Positions 53,794-62,285 of a DNA stretch of 64,000 nucleotides are shown piece by piece. The position numbers and the translations under genes were made by a program. Source of the stretch: Umezawaea tangerina (GTDB lineage Bacteria; Actinomycetota; Actinomycetes; Mycobacteriales; Pseudonocardiaceae); contig NZ_PVTF01000013.1 in NCBI RefSeq assembly GCF_003002815.1, positions 1 to 64,000 of the forward strand, written 5' to 3'. The notes beneath the pieces were generated by a model. That model searched no databases, was not told the origin of the DNA, and saw only the letters and a program-made list of their open reading frames with translations. The stretch's first letter is position 1. Each line of letters opens with the position of its first letter.

Positions 53794-54753
53794 CTACCGC
53801 CGCGCGGCCGTGCCGCGGAACGCGCGGCGGTAGTCCGTGGGCGCCAGGTGCACGAGCTCGCGGAACCGGCGCCGGAAGGCCACTGTGGACTCGAAGCCGC
53901 ACCGCTGCGCGATCTGCTCGACCGTCAGGTCGGTGGTCTCCAGCAGCTGCTGCGCCCGCACGACCCGCCGCTTCGCGACCCACTTCCACGGCGACGTCCC
54001 GACCTGGGCCTGGAAGTGGCGGCCGAACGAGCGGGTGCTGTACCCGATGTGCTCGGCCATGTCGGCCACGCTGAGCGGCTGGTCGAGCCGTTCGTCCAGC
54101 CAGTTCAGCAGCGCCGCCATGTCCACGGAGGTCGCCGCGGGCGTGGCGTGCTCGACGAACTGGGCCTGGTCACCGGAGCGGTGCGGCGCCACCAGGGTCC
54201 GGCGGGCCACCTTGGTCGCCACGTCGGCGCCGAAGTCCTCGCGCACGATGTGCAGGCACAGGTCGATGCCCGCGGCGACCCCGCCGGAGGTCAGCACCTG
54301 CCCGTCGGCCACGTAGAGCACGTTGTCCACCACCCCGACGGCGGGGAAGAGGCGCTGGAGCTGGTCGGTGACCGCCCAGTGCGTCGTCGCCTTGTGGCCG
54401 TCGAGCAGCCCGCTGTGCCCGAGGGCGAACGCGCCGGTGCAGATCGACACCATCCGCGCACCCCCGGCCGCCGCCCGGTTGAGCGCGACCGCGGCACCGT
54501 CGGGCAGCGGGTCGGCGATCAGCTCGTAGCCGGGGACGATCACCGTGTCGGCCTCGTCGAGCAGCTCCAGCCCGCCGTGCGCGCCGATCGGGACGCCGCA
54601 GCCGGAGGTGACCGGCAGGCCGTCGGGCGAGCACACCCGGAACTCGTAGTGCTGGGGCTCGGGATCGCGGTGGCGGTGGCCGAAGAACTGGGCCGCCGCA
54701 CCGAAGTCGAGCAGCACGACGCCTTCGAGGACGAGGACCACCACCCGGTGCAT
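53794..54753 (-). CDS. GlxA-type AraC regulator with DJ-1 domain
   Basis: 319 residues. The N-terminal DJ-1/PfpI-like domain (VVVLVLEGVVLLDFGAAAQFF, SICTGAFALGHSGLLDGHKATTHW) is fused to a C-terminal AraC HTH pair (LSVADMAEHIGYSTRSFGRHF, LTVEQIAQRCGFESTVAFRRRF). TACATT ends 6 bases before ATG 54753, a leaderless start. It converges on the DJ-1 operon and is divergent from the M20 peptidase gene. The DJ-1 part probably senses a small ligand. Confidence 0.93.
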   Translation of the reverse strand: MHRVVVLVLEGVVLLDFGAAAQFFGHRHRDPEPQHYEFRVCSPDGLPVTSGCGVPIGAHGGLELLDEADTVIVPGYELIADPLPDGAAVALNRAAAGGARMVSICTGAFALGHSGLLDGHKATTHWAVTDQLQRLFPAVGVVDNVLYVADGQVLTSGGVAAGIDLCLHIVREDFGADVATKVARRTLVAPHRSGDQAQFVEHATPAATSVDMAALLNWLDERLDQPLSVADMAEHIGYSTRSFGRHFQAQVGTSPWKWVAKRRVVRAQQLLETTDLTVEQIAQRCGFESTVAFRRRFRELVHLAPTDYRRAFRGTAARR

Positions 54754-54824
54754 GGCGGGAATGTATCACCGGGTGTCAGTCGTGCCACTGGTTCCGCACA
54801 GGTGCGTACCGGAGGATGGTGACC

Positions 54825-55940
54825 ATGACCGACGTCCTTGGCCTGACCCGTGAGCTCGTCGCCCTCGACACCGCGGGGCGGGCGGAGGACGACGCGATCG
54901 CCGTGCTCGCCCCGAGACTGCAGGACGCCGGGTTCGCGCTCGACGTCGTGCGCCTGGACTCGGGCCGGTCGACGCTCGTCGCCGAGTGGCGCACCGACCT
55001 GGACGTGCCACCGCTGTGCCTGTCCGGCCACCTCGACACGGTGCCGCTCGGCGCGGCGCCGTGGTCGTTCGACCCGCTGCGCGCCGAGCCCGACGGCGAC
55101 CGGCTGCACGGGCGCGGCACGAGCGACATGAAGGGCGGGGTGGCCGCCATCGTGCTCGCCGCGATCGCCGCCGCCACCGGCCGTCCGCGCCGGTCCGGCC
55201 TCCGCCTCGTGCTGACGGCCGCCGAGGAGACCGGCTCGGCCGGTGCGGTCGGCGCCGCCGTGCGGCTGACCGGCAGGCCCAGCGGACCGCTGGTGATCAC
55301 CGAGCCGACCGCGAACGCCGTGGCCCACGGTCACAAGGGCGCGCTGTGGCTCACCGCCCGCGCCACCGGCGTCACCGCGCACGGGTCGATGCCGCACCTG
55401 GGCGACAACGCGATCACGAAGCTCGCCGCCGCGACCACGCGCCTGACCGACTACCGGTTCCCCGGCGACCCGCACCCGGTCATGGGGGCGCCGACGATCA
55501 ACGTGGCCACCTTCCACGCGGGCCTCAACACCAACTCGGTGCCCGACCTCGCCGAGGCCACCGTGGACGTCCGCACCGTCGCGGGCCAGGACCACACCAC
55601 CGTCCTGGCGGACCTCGCGGCGTGCGCCGGACCGTCGGTGGCCCTGGCGCCGCTGGTCGACCTCCCTCCGGTGTGGACGGACCCGCACCAGGAGTGGGCG
55701 GCCTCCGTCGCGGACGCGGTCGCCGACATCACCGGTGTGCCGACGGGGGAGCCGGTCACGATGACGTTCTTCACCGACGCCTCGGTGCTCACCCCCGCCT
55801 TCGGCGGTGTCCCCACGGTGATCTGCGGTCCGGGTGAACCGTCCCAGGCGCACGTCACCGACGAGTGGTGCTCGATCACCCGGCTGGCGGAGTCGGTGGC
55901 CGTCCTGGAACGCCTCTGCCGCGACTGGTGCGGACTGTGA
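54825..55940 (+). CDS. M20-family metallopeptidase (ArgE/DapE-like)
   Basis: 371 residues. Zinc ligands lie in LSGHLDTVPLG and GRGTSDMKGGVA, the catalytic Glu pair in TAAEETGSAG, further ligand Glu in VITEPTANAV and a late His in GEPSQAHVTDEW. It has the lid domain with HGSMPHLGDNAI. Acetylornithine or succinyl-diaminopimelate deacylation is the family theme; the actual amide substrate is unknown. GGAGGA is 8 bases before ATG 54825, chosen over an ATG inside that SD. It converges on the ArsR-type gene, 4 bases apart. Confidence 0.93.
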   Translation: MTDVLGLTRELVALDTAGRAEDDAIAVLAPRLQDAGFALDVVRLDSGRSTLVAEWRTDLDVPPLCLSGHLDTVPLGAAPWSFDPLRAEPDGDRLHGRGTSDMKGGVAAIVLAAIAAATGRPRRSGLRLVLTAAEETGSAGAVGAAVRLTGRPSGPLVITEPTANAVAHGHKGALWLTARATGVTAHGSMPHLGDNAITKLAAATTRLTDYRFPGDPHPVMGAPTINVATFHAGLNTNSVPDLAEATVDVRTVAGQDHTTVLADLAACAGPSVALAPLVDLPPVWTDPHQEWAASVADAVADITGVPTGEPVTMTFFTDASVLTPAFGGVPTVICGPGEPSQAHVTDEWCSITRLAESVAVLERLCRDWCGL

Positions 55941-55944
55941 CGCC

Positions 55945-56898
55945 TCACCGTCCGACCAGTGCCTGGCCGAGGTCGCTGGGGTAGTAGAGGACGCTGCGCC
56001 CGTAGCGGGCGCGGGTGAGCAGGCCGCCGCGTTCGAGGACCCGCAGGTGCTGGTTGACCGCCGAGGTGGTGACCCCGAGCCTGAGCGCCAGCTCGGTCGA
56101 CGACGCGGGTTCGCGCAGCGCCACCAGGAGCGAGGCCCTGGTGGCGCCGAGCAGGTCGCGCACCGCGCCCGCGTCGGGCCGGTCCGCCGTGGACCACATG
56201 GCACCCTGGCCCCGTGCCGGGTACACGACCGTCGGCGGCCGCCGGTCGTCGAGCGGGACCGACGCCCGTTCCACGAACATCGACGGCACCAGCGTCACGC
56301 CTTCCCCGCGCACCGGCCTGAGCCGGGGTACGGGGGTCGACAGCCGCACGTCCAGGTGGCGACCGTCGAACGCGACCGCGCGCGACAGGCCGCCCAGCAC
56401 CGCTCCGACACCACCCCGCGCCGCGAGCCTGGCCCGGTGCGCGACGTCGGCCTCCAACACCGCCCGCATCCGCGGCCAGTACGGCGCGAAGCACAGCTCC
56501 CAGGCCGTGAGGAGGGCCTGCCGGAGACGGCCGACGACCTCGTCGTGGGGACCGAGGAACACCTCCGGGACCCCGCCGTGGACCCGCGTGAGGTCACGGC
56601 GGAGCCGATCGGGGGTGAGCCGCTCCAGCCCGGCGACCTCCTGGGCGAGGTCGGTGAGCGCGGAAGCGGGTCGAGGGGTGAGGAAGTCCGCTACCCGCCG
56701 CCGGTCGTCCACCAGGGCGAGCAGCACCTCGGTGTCCAGGAACGGCCGGACGGGGGCGATCCGGTCGAGCCACGGCCGTTGCAGCGGAAGGGCGTCCGGG
56801 ACGCGCAACGCCCGCAGCCCGAGGCCGACCTCGCCCAGCGGGGAGATGCCGAACCGGACGGCGGAGACGTCGGCGGACTCGAGCACGTACCGGATCAT
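55945..56898 (-). CDS. ArsR-type winged-helix regulator (DUF5937-like N-terminus)
   Basis: 317 residues. The C-terminal HTH reads GAVRDLLGATRASLLVALREPASS, then VTTSAVNQHLRVLERGGLLTRARYGRSVLYY. The N-terminal ~190 residues (RFGISPLGEVGLGLRAL, PPTVVYPARG in the middle) match the long ArsR group found in actinobacteria. ATG 56898 is preferred to ATG 56919 because TAGCGT precedes it by 8 bases. Divergent from the GNAT gene; targets unknown. Confidence 0.85.
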   Translation of the reverse strand: MIRYVLESADVSAVRFGISPLGEVGLGLRALRVPDALPLQRPWLDRIAPVRPFLDTEVLLALVDDRRRVADFLTPRPASALTDLAQEVAGLERLTPDRLRRDLTRVHGGVPEVFLGPHDEVVGRLRQALLTAWELCFAPYWPRMRAVLEADVAHRARLAARGGVGAVLGGLSRAVAFDGRHLDVRLSTPVPRLRPVRGEGVTLVPSMFVERASVPLDDRRPPTVVYPARGQGAMWSTADRPDAGAVRDLLGATRASLLVALREPASSTELALRLGVTTSAVNQHLRVLERGGLLTRARYGRSVLYYPSDLGQALVGR

Positions 56899-56954
56899 CA
56901 AGCCATACGCTACATCCATTGGCCTGATGCCCTCGGTGGTGGGACAACGGGCAG

Positions 56955-57371
56955 GTGATCAGACCGTTCGAGGAGACCGACACCGACGCCGTCGTGGCGC
57001 TGTGGACCGAGGCCGGGGTGACCCGTCCCTGGAACGACCCGGTGGCCGACATCCGGCGCAAGACGACGACGCAGCCCGAGCTGTTCTCCGTCGCCGTCCA
57101 CGACGACCGCGTCGTCGGCACCGTGATGGCGGGCTACGACGGTCACCGCGGCTGGATCCACTACCTCGCCGTGGCCGCCGACCTGCGGGGGACCGGGCTG
57201 GGCCGGGCGCTCGTCGAACGGGCCGAGGCGGCTCTCGCGGCCTTGGGGTGCCCCAAGGTCCAGCTGCAGGTCCGCCCGGACAACCCCGGCGTGATCTCCC
57301 TGTACGAGCACCTCGGCTACACGCGCTACGAGGCGGTGGACCTCGGCAAGCGCCTGGTCGAGGACGGCTGA
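56955..57371 (+). CDS. GNAT acetyltransferase, YpeA-like
   Basis: 138 residues. IRPFEETDTDAVVALWTEAGVTRPWNDP and the acetyl-CoA loop LAVAADLRGTGLGRALVERAE, then VRPDNPGVISLYEHLGYTRYE, match the small YpeA-type GNATs. The acceptor is unknown. It starts at GTG 56955 and its TGA is immediately adjacent to the TAG of the convergent SDR gene, with no base between. Confidence 0.9.
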   Translation: MIRPFEETDTDAVVALWTEAGVTRPWNDPVADIRRKTTTQPELFSVAVHDDRVVGTVMAGYDGHRGWIHYLAVAADLRGTGLGRALVERAEAALAALGCPKVQLQVRPDNPGVISLYEHLGYTRYEAVDLGKRLVEDG

Positions 57372-58172
57372 CTACGCGCCGACGACCAGGTCGTCCGCAC
57401 GGGACCCGCCGCCCATGCCGGTCAGCTGCTGGTCGAGCAGGTCCAGCCCGGCGTCGACGCGGATGACCTGGCCGGTCGTGACGGCGAAGCCCTCGTCGGT
57501 CACCGCGGCGATCACGCGGGCGACGTCCTCCGGCCGCAGCGGCCGCCCGGTCACCGACCGCTCGCCCACGTGCCGCAGGATCCCGTCGGTGAACACCCGC
57601 GAGGTGGCGTCGGTGGTCACGGGGCCGAGCGCCACGGTGTTGACCGACACGCCCACCAGCCCGGCGTCCGCGGCGACGTGCCTGCTGTAGGTGTTGAGCG
57701 CCGCCTTGGCCACCGAGTGCGCCGCGATGCTGCCGACGTGGTCCGCCGCGGTGCTGGAGATGTGCACGACCCGGCCCGCCCGCTGCGCCTTCATCACCTC
57801 GACCACCCGCTGCGTCAGGAAGTACGCGCCGGACAGCTCGCCGACGACCTTCGCGATGAACGTCCCCCACGGCAGCGCGGGCAGCGCCTCGAAGGGCGGG
57901 TCCACCGTGTTGGCGTTGCACACCAGCACGTCGATCCGCCCGTGCTCGGCGACCACCGCGTCGACGAGCGCGGCGACGGCGGTCTCGTCGCAGACGTCCG
58001 CCCTCCCCGTCTCGGCACTGCCGCCCGCGGCCTGGATGTCGGCGACGACGGACGCCGCGGCGGCCGCGTCGCGCACGTAGTTGACGACCACGTGGTGCCC
58101 GCGCAGACCCAGCTCCCGCGCGGTGGCGGCACCGATCCCGCGACCGGCCCCGCTGACGAGTGCGATTCCCAT
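57372..58172 (-). CDS. SDR-family oxidoreductase with HxxxK in place of YxxxK
   Basis: 266 residues. ALVSGAGRGIGAATAREL is the cofactor loop, VCNAN replaces the usual NNAG, HISSTAADHVG holds the Ser, and the catalytic segment reads AAHSVAKAAL: Lys is kept but Tyr is His. The protein may still bind NAD(P) yet act slowly or on an unusual substrate. It diverges from the HxlR gene with two TACCT/AGGTA palindromes between, and so is probably HxlR-controlled. Confidence 0.88.
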   Translation of the reverse strand: MGIALVSGAGRGIGAATARELGLRGHHVVVNYVRDAAAAASVVADIQAAGGSAETGRADVCDETAVAALVDAVVAEHGRIDVLVCNANTVDPPFEALPALPWGTFIAKVVGELSGAYFLTQRVVEVMKAQRAGRVVHISSTAADHVGSIAAHSVAKAALNTYSRHVAADAGLVGVSVNTVALGPVTTDATSRVFTDGILRHVGERSVTGRPLRPEDVARVIAAVTDEGFAVTTGQVIRVDAGLDLLDQQLTGMGGGSRADDLVVGA

Positions 58173-58223
58173 GCTGTTCCTCCCGTGCTGTCGACCTGGC
58201 GAGGAACAACGCTAACCAGCAGG

Positions 58224-58258
58224 CTTACCTGAGGTAAGCACCTACCTCGAGGTAAGCT
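58224..58258. promoter_or_regulatory. HxlR operator pair and leaderless promoter
   Basis: CTTACCTGAGGTAAG (58224-58238) and TACCTCGAGGTA (58243-58254) are palindromes about 17 bases apart between the divergent SDR and HxlR starts. TAAGCT (58253-58258) ends 6 bases before the HxlR ATG and overlaps the second site. Confidence 0.8.
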
Positions 58259-58264
58259 CTGGGC

Positions 58265-58720
58265 ATGGCGGAAGGTTTCCAGATCCCCGGCGGTGCCCAG
58301 GGGCCGTTGAGTGACGTGTTCCACAGCGACTGCCCCGGCCGTCCGATCGTGCCGGGGCTGCCGAGCGACTTCTTCAGCACCGACTGCCCGGCACGGGTGG
58401 TCGTCGACCACGTCGCCAGCCGGTGGACGCCGCTGATCCTCTCCGCGCTGCAGCCCGCACCACTGCGGTTCTTCGAGGTGCGGGACAAGATCGGCGGCAT
58501 CAGCGAGAAGGTGCTGTCGCAGAAGCTGCGGACCCTGGTCCGCGACGGGCTCGTCGAGCGCACCGTGGAGCCAGCCACCCCGCCGCAGGTCAGCTACGGC
58601 CTGACCGAGCTGGGCCACGGCATCTCGGTCCCGCTGGGTCACCTCTTCGGCTGGATCGCGGACAACGGCGGTGCCGTCCTCGCCGCGCAGGAACGGCACG
58701 ACCGCGAGTCCGCGACCTGA
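58265..58720 (+). CDS. HxlR-family transcriptional regulator
   Basis: 151 residues. DFFSTDCPARVVVDHVASRWTPLILSAL is the HxlR entry helix with its Cys, followed by LRFFEVRDKIGGISEKVLSQKLRTLVRDGLVERTVEP and the wing. The ~30-residue N-terminal extension includes a second Cys (SDCPG) matching the first in pattern. HxlR proteins sense aldehydes or redox stress through such Cys. It probably controls the divergent SDR through the palindromes upstream. It ends 4 bases before the protease stop. Confidence 0.92.
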   Translation: MAEGFQIPGGAQGPLSDVFHSDCPGRPIVPGLPSDFFSTDCPARVVVDHVASRWTPLILSALQPAPLRFFEVRDKIGGISEKVLSQKLRTLVRDGLVERTVEPATPPQVSYGLTELGHGISVPLGHLFGWIADNGGAVLAAQERHDRESAT

Positions 58721-58724
58721 CCGC

Positions 58725-59630
58725 TCAGAGGTCGCCCGCGCGCTGGTAGAGGTCGCGCACCGCGTCGGTGAACGCCGCGCCGCTGAGGTTCTCGGTCACG
58801 CCGTCGCCGTTGACGGTCCCCATGCTCGTCACGGAGAAGACGGTGCCCCGACCGGTGGCCGGGTCGAGGTCGCGCAGCCACGGGCCGCCGCTCGAACCGC
58901 CAGCCATGTCGCAGTCCGACCGCCACGACGAGTACACCGAGTTGGTCCTCAGGGTGGCGGGCAGGACGCAGGACACCAGGGCCTCGCCGCGGGCCAGGCG
59001 CGACACCGGGTAGCCGAGGAGGGTCGTGCCCACCGGCGACGGCGGTGCCTCGAACGAGATGTCCTGCGTCCCCGCCACTTCGGCGACGTGACCGCCGTCG
59101 ACCGGGTCCACGGCGATCACCGCGTCGTCGTCCAGTGCGCTGGTGGGGCCGTGGTAGGTGTCGGGCCAGGCGAACGCGCGGACCGGGAACACGCCGTGCG
59201 GCCGTTCCCCGTCGTGGTAGCCGGGGACGAACACGACGTTGGTGACCTTGATCGGGTTGTCCCGCCGGTCGAGGCCCCCGTTGACGCAGTGGCCCGCGGT
59301 GAGGGCGACGTCCTTGCTGGAGCTGGGCACGACGGTCGCCGTGCAGGACGCGTCGCCGCCGGGCACCAGGGTGAGGAACAACCGCCCCACGCCAGGGGGG
59401 ACCGGGGCGTCCCAGACCTTCCCGATGGTCTCGGCGGGAGCGAGGTGGCCCTCGGAGCCCAGGGCCGCCATCCGCTCGGGCGTCCAGTAGGACAAGGCGG
59501 CGGCCCGGTCGGCCGCGCTCACCCCGGTCACCACGTCGGCACCGGCCGCGTCGACCGGTGCGCTGCTCACCGCCAGTGCGACGGTGAGCAGCGAGAGGGT
59601 GGCGGCGGAGCGGGTGATGATCGAGGTCAT
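58725..59630 (-). CDS. secreted trypsin-like serine protease
   Basis: 301 residues with a signal peptide (TRSAATLSLLTVALAVSSAPVDAAGA). The catalytic His is in VALTAGHCVN, Asp in ALDDDAVIAV and Ser in DMAGGSSGGPWL, all in chymotrypsin order. Cys residues near His and Ser suggest disulphides. It is downstream of the response regulator gene on the same strand after 41 bases, so it may be part of the M50-kinase-regulator operon or a direct target. Likely a degradative exoprotease. Confidence 0.92.
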   Translation of the reverse strand: MTSIITRSAATLSLLTVALAVSSAPVDAAGADVVTGVSAADRAAALSYWTPERMAALGSEGHLAPAETIGKVWDAPVPPGVGRLFLTLVPGGDASCTATVVPSSSKDVALTAGHCVNGGLDRRDNPIKVTNVVFVPGYHDGERPHGVFPVRAFAWPDTYHGPTSALDDDAVIAVDPVDGGHVAEVAGTQDISFEAPPSPVGTTLLGYPVSRLARGEALVSCVLPATLRTNSVYSSWRSDCDMAGGSSGGPWLRDLDPATGRGTVFSVTSMGTVNGDGVTENLSGAAFTDAVRDLYQRAGDL

Positions 59631-59671
59631 ACCCCGGTGGACGCGCCGGTCGCCACCGGGGTTGTCGCGGG

Positions 59672-60331
59672 TCAGGGCGTGTTGTCGCCAGGCACCACCA
59701 CACCGGTCTCGTAGGCGTACACGACGGCCTGCACGCGGTCGCGCAGCCCGAGCTTGCCCAGCACCCGCGACACGTGGGTCTTCACGGTCGCCTCGCCGAC
59801 GTGCAGCCCGGCCGCGATCTCGGCGTTGCTCGCCCCGCCCGCCACCAGGCGCAGGATCTGCGCCTCCCGTTCGGTCAGGTGGTCGAGCAGGTCGGGCCGC
59901 TGCGACGCGGCGGGCCGGGAGGTGAACTGGTCGAACAGGCGCCGGGTCAGCTCCGGCGCGAGCAGCGCGTCGCCGCGCGCGACCACCCGGACGGCGCCGA
60001 TCAGGTCCTCCGGGGAGGCGTTCTTCAGCAGGAACCCGCTCGCCCCCGCCTGGAGGGCCTGGAACAGGTAGTCGTCGCGGTTGAACGTGGTCAGGACGAG
60101 GACCGCGCAGTCGCCCGCGGCCACGACCCGCCGGGTCGCCTCCAGCCCGTCGAGCCCCGGCATCTGCACGTCCATCAGCACCAGGTCGGGGCGCAGCGAC
60201 CGGGCCAGGTCGACGGCCCGGTCCCCGTCGGCGGCCTCGCCGACGACCTCGAAGTCGGCCTGGCTCTGCAGGATCATCCGGATGCCGCCCCGGATGAGCT
60301 CGTGGTCGTCGGCCAGCAGGATCCTGGTCAT
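59672..60331 (-). CDS. NarL/LuxR-type response regulator
   Basis: 219 residues: acidic pair in LADDHELI, phospho-acceptor Asp in LVLMDVQMPG, Lys in GFLLKNASPED and HTH LTEREAQILRLVAGGASNAE with EATVKTHVSRVLGKLGLRDR. ATG 60331 overlaps the kinase stop (ATGA). It is the third DesK/NarL-type pair in the window and, like the other two, adjoins a gene for a secreted enzyme. Confidence 0.95.
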   Translation of the reverse strand: MTRILLADDHELIRGGIRMILQSQADFEVVGEAADGDRAVDLARSLRPDLVLMDVQMPGLDGLEATRRVVAAGDCAVLVLTTFNRDDYLFQALQAGASGFLLKNASPEDLIGAVRVVARGDALLAPELTRRLFDQFTSRPAASQRPDLLDHLTEREAQILRLVAGGASNAEIAAGLHVGEATVKTHVSRVLGKLGLRDRVQAVVYAYETGVVVPGDNTP

Positions 60332-61578
60332 GGCAGCGGGAACCTCGCTCGGACCGCGTAGCCGCGGCCGTCCGGGCCCGTGGTGAGCGTGCCGTCGTGC
60401 AGTGCCACCCGTTCGCGCATCCCCTTGTGGCCCAAGCCCTCGCGTGTCCCGTCCCGGTCGGTGGGGCCGCGCCCGTCGTCGGTGACGACCAGCTCGACCG
60501 CCCTGGTGCCGTACTCCACCACCACGTCCGCCCTCGTCGCGTTCGCGTGCTTCACCGTGTTGGTCAACGCCTCCTGCGCGATCCGGTACAGCGAGATCGA
60601 CAACGACCGGGGCAGCTCGCGCGGCTCGCCGACCACCGCGCAGGTGGTCGCGAGGTCCCCGCGCGGCTGGGCCACCAGCGCGGCGAGCCGCTCCACCCCC
60701 GGCGCGGGCGCGGTCACCTCGGGCTGTCCGCTGTCGCGCAGCACGCCCAGCAGGCGGTGCATCTCCTCGATCGCGTCCCGCCCCGCCGCCTCGATCGACG
60801 ACAGCACCCGCCCCACGCCGTCCGGGTCGCGGGTGAGCGTCAGCCGGGCGGCACCCGCCTGCACACCCATCACGCTCACGTGGTGGGCGACCACGTCGTG
60901 CAGCTCGCGGGCGATGCGGAACCGCTCGGCGACCACCGCGTTGCGCGCGTTCTCGTCCCGCTCCACCCGCAGCTCCCGGTTGCGCTCGGCCAGCTCGGCC
61001 CGTTGGCGGGTCCGCACCCACGCGGCGTCGCCGAAGACCCAGGCGGCCGACAGGAACAGGGCGTTGGTCGCGACGGTGTAGACCGCGAACGCGGCCAGCG
61101 GCGGGAGGACACCCGCGGGGCGGTTCGCGTCCAGCCCGTTGAGCGCCGCCCACGTGTCCGTGGTCAGGACGTACCCGAGGCAGACGGCCAGCGCCGCCAC
61201 GACCACCGCGCGCACCACTGTCGCCCGGCGCCGGTCGCGTCCCCAGGCACCCGCCGTGTAGACGGCGGCGAACAGGCAGACCGACGTCATCGTGGCGTCA
61301 CCCACGTACCGGAGCTGCAGGCCGATGAACGCGACCGCGCAGACGACGAGTGAACTGAGGGGGAAGCGGCGGCGCAGGCACAGCGGCAGCGCGACCGCCA
61401 GCGCCCACCCGACCTCCTCGACCTGGCCGGGGCGCAGCGATCCGGGGTCGATGCCCGCGTCGCGGGAGAGCGCGGTGCTCAGGACCACGCCGACGGCCAA
61501 CAGGACACCGGTGGCGACGTCCCAGCGCGCCTCCCGTTCGGTCGGCGAGGGCCGCACCCAGCCCGGTCCGGTGGTCAC
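60328..61578 (-). CDS. DesK/NarX-type sensor histidine kinase
   Basis: 416 residues. Several hydrophobic segments in the first 180, then a coiled linker (LAERNRELRVERDENAR), the phospho-acceptor His in RIARELHDVVAHHVS, N-box EALTNTVKHA and G boxes VTDDGRGP and GLGHKGMRERV. GTG 61578 overlaps the stop of the M50-like gene by 4 bases (GTGA). Membrane-embedded sensing is likely because no large extracellular domain is visible. Confidence 0.93.
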   Translation of the reverse strand: MTTGPGWVRPSPTEREARWDVATGVLLAVGVVLSTALSRDAGIDPGSLRPGQVEEVGWALAVALPLCLRRRFPLSSLVVCAVAFIGLQLRYVGDATMTSVCLFAAVYTAGAWGRDRRRATVVRAVVVAALAVCLGYVLTTDTWAALNGLDANRPAGVLPPLAAFAVYTVATNALFLSAAWVFGDAAWVRTRQRAELAERNRELRVERDENARNAVVAERFRIARELHDVVAHHVSVMGVQAGAARLTLTRDPDGVGRVLSSIEAAGRDAIEEMHRLLGVLRDSGQPEVTAPAPGVERLAALVAQPRGDLATTCAVVGEPRELPRSLSISLYRIAQEALTNTVKHANATRADVVVEYGTRAVELVVTDDGRGPTDRDGTREGLGHKGMRERVALHDGTLTTGPDGRGYAVRARFPLP

Positions 61579-62102
61579 GACCGGGCACGGTAGCCCAAGC
61601 GCACCCAGACGGCGGCGTAGGCGAGGCCGCACACGACGAAGACGGCGAGGGAGAACGGCTGCGACCAGCCCAGGAGGGTGGCCGCCGCGGTGAAGTCCAC
61701 TTTGGTGAGGTCGTGCTCGGGGAGCGGGGTGAGAGCGGCCTGGGTGAACTGGAGGAGCGGGTCCACGGCGAAGACGGCGGTGAGCGGGGTGAGCCAGCTC
61801 TTGCCGGTGCGCTTGCGGAGGAAGTACAGGGACCAGGTGATGACCTGGGTGACTAGGACACCGCCGCAGGTGACGGCGAGCTTCGCGGCGGTGCTCATGC
61901 CGGTGGGGGAGAAGTGGTTGCAGCCGAAACCGGCTGGGGCGCAGTGGAGTTCGTAGGAGGCGTGGTGGTCGCCGGCGAGCCAGGCGGCGGCGGTGTGGCC
62001 CAGTTCGTGGATGTTGAGGGCTAGGAAGAGGGTGAGGAGGGTGAGGGCGATGGTTCTTGTTGTGTGGAAGGGGGTTTTGGGTGGGTGGGTTGTGGGGGGC
62101 AT
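61575..62102 (-). CDS. M50-like membrane zinc peptidase
   Basis: 175 residues. The first transmembrane helix carries HELGH in LFLALNIHELGHTAAAWL, as in M50 site-2 proteases, and three further hydrophobic segments follow; an Asp-Pro in FAVDPLLQFTQ could supply the third ligand. It is shorter than full site-2 proteases and lacks a PDZ domain. AAGGAG lies 5 bases before ATG 62102. It is the first gene of an operon with a kinase and regulator, joined by overlaps, so proteolysis of or by the sensor is a reasonable idea. The 5' end has more A/T-ending codons than its neighbours. Confidence 0.82.
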   Translation of the reverse strand: MPPTTHPPKTPFHTTRTIALTLLTLFLALNIHELGHTAAAWLAGDHHASYELHCAPAGFGCNHFSPTGMSTAAKLAVTCGGVLVTQVITWSLYFLRKRTGKSWLTPLTAVFAVDPLLQFTQAALTPLPEHDLTKVDFTAAATLLGWSQPFSLAVFVVCGLAYAAVWVRLGYRARS

Positions 62103-62285
62103 GGCTGCTCCTTGGGGTGGGAGCAGTCACGGTATTGGGGGGAGGGGTGGGGGCGCGTCCGTCGTAGTGGGGATTGGGTGGGTAGTTCTTGAGGGGGAGG
62201 GGGTGTGGCGCGGTATGGGATGGCGGTGTTGTCTCGCCCGGTTTCGGTGCCACGGACTACGGGGGTGTCGCTACAGCGGACCTGG

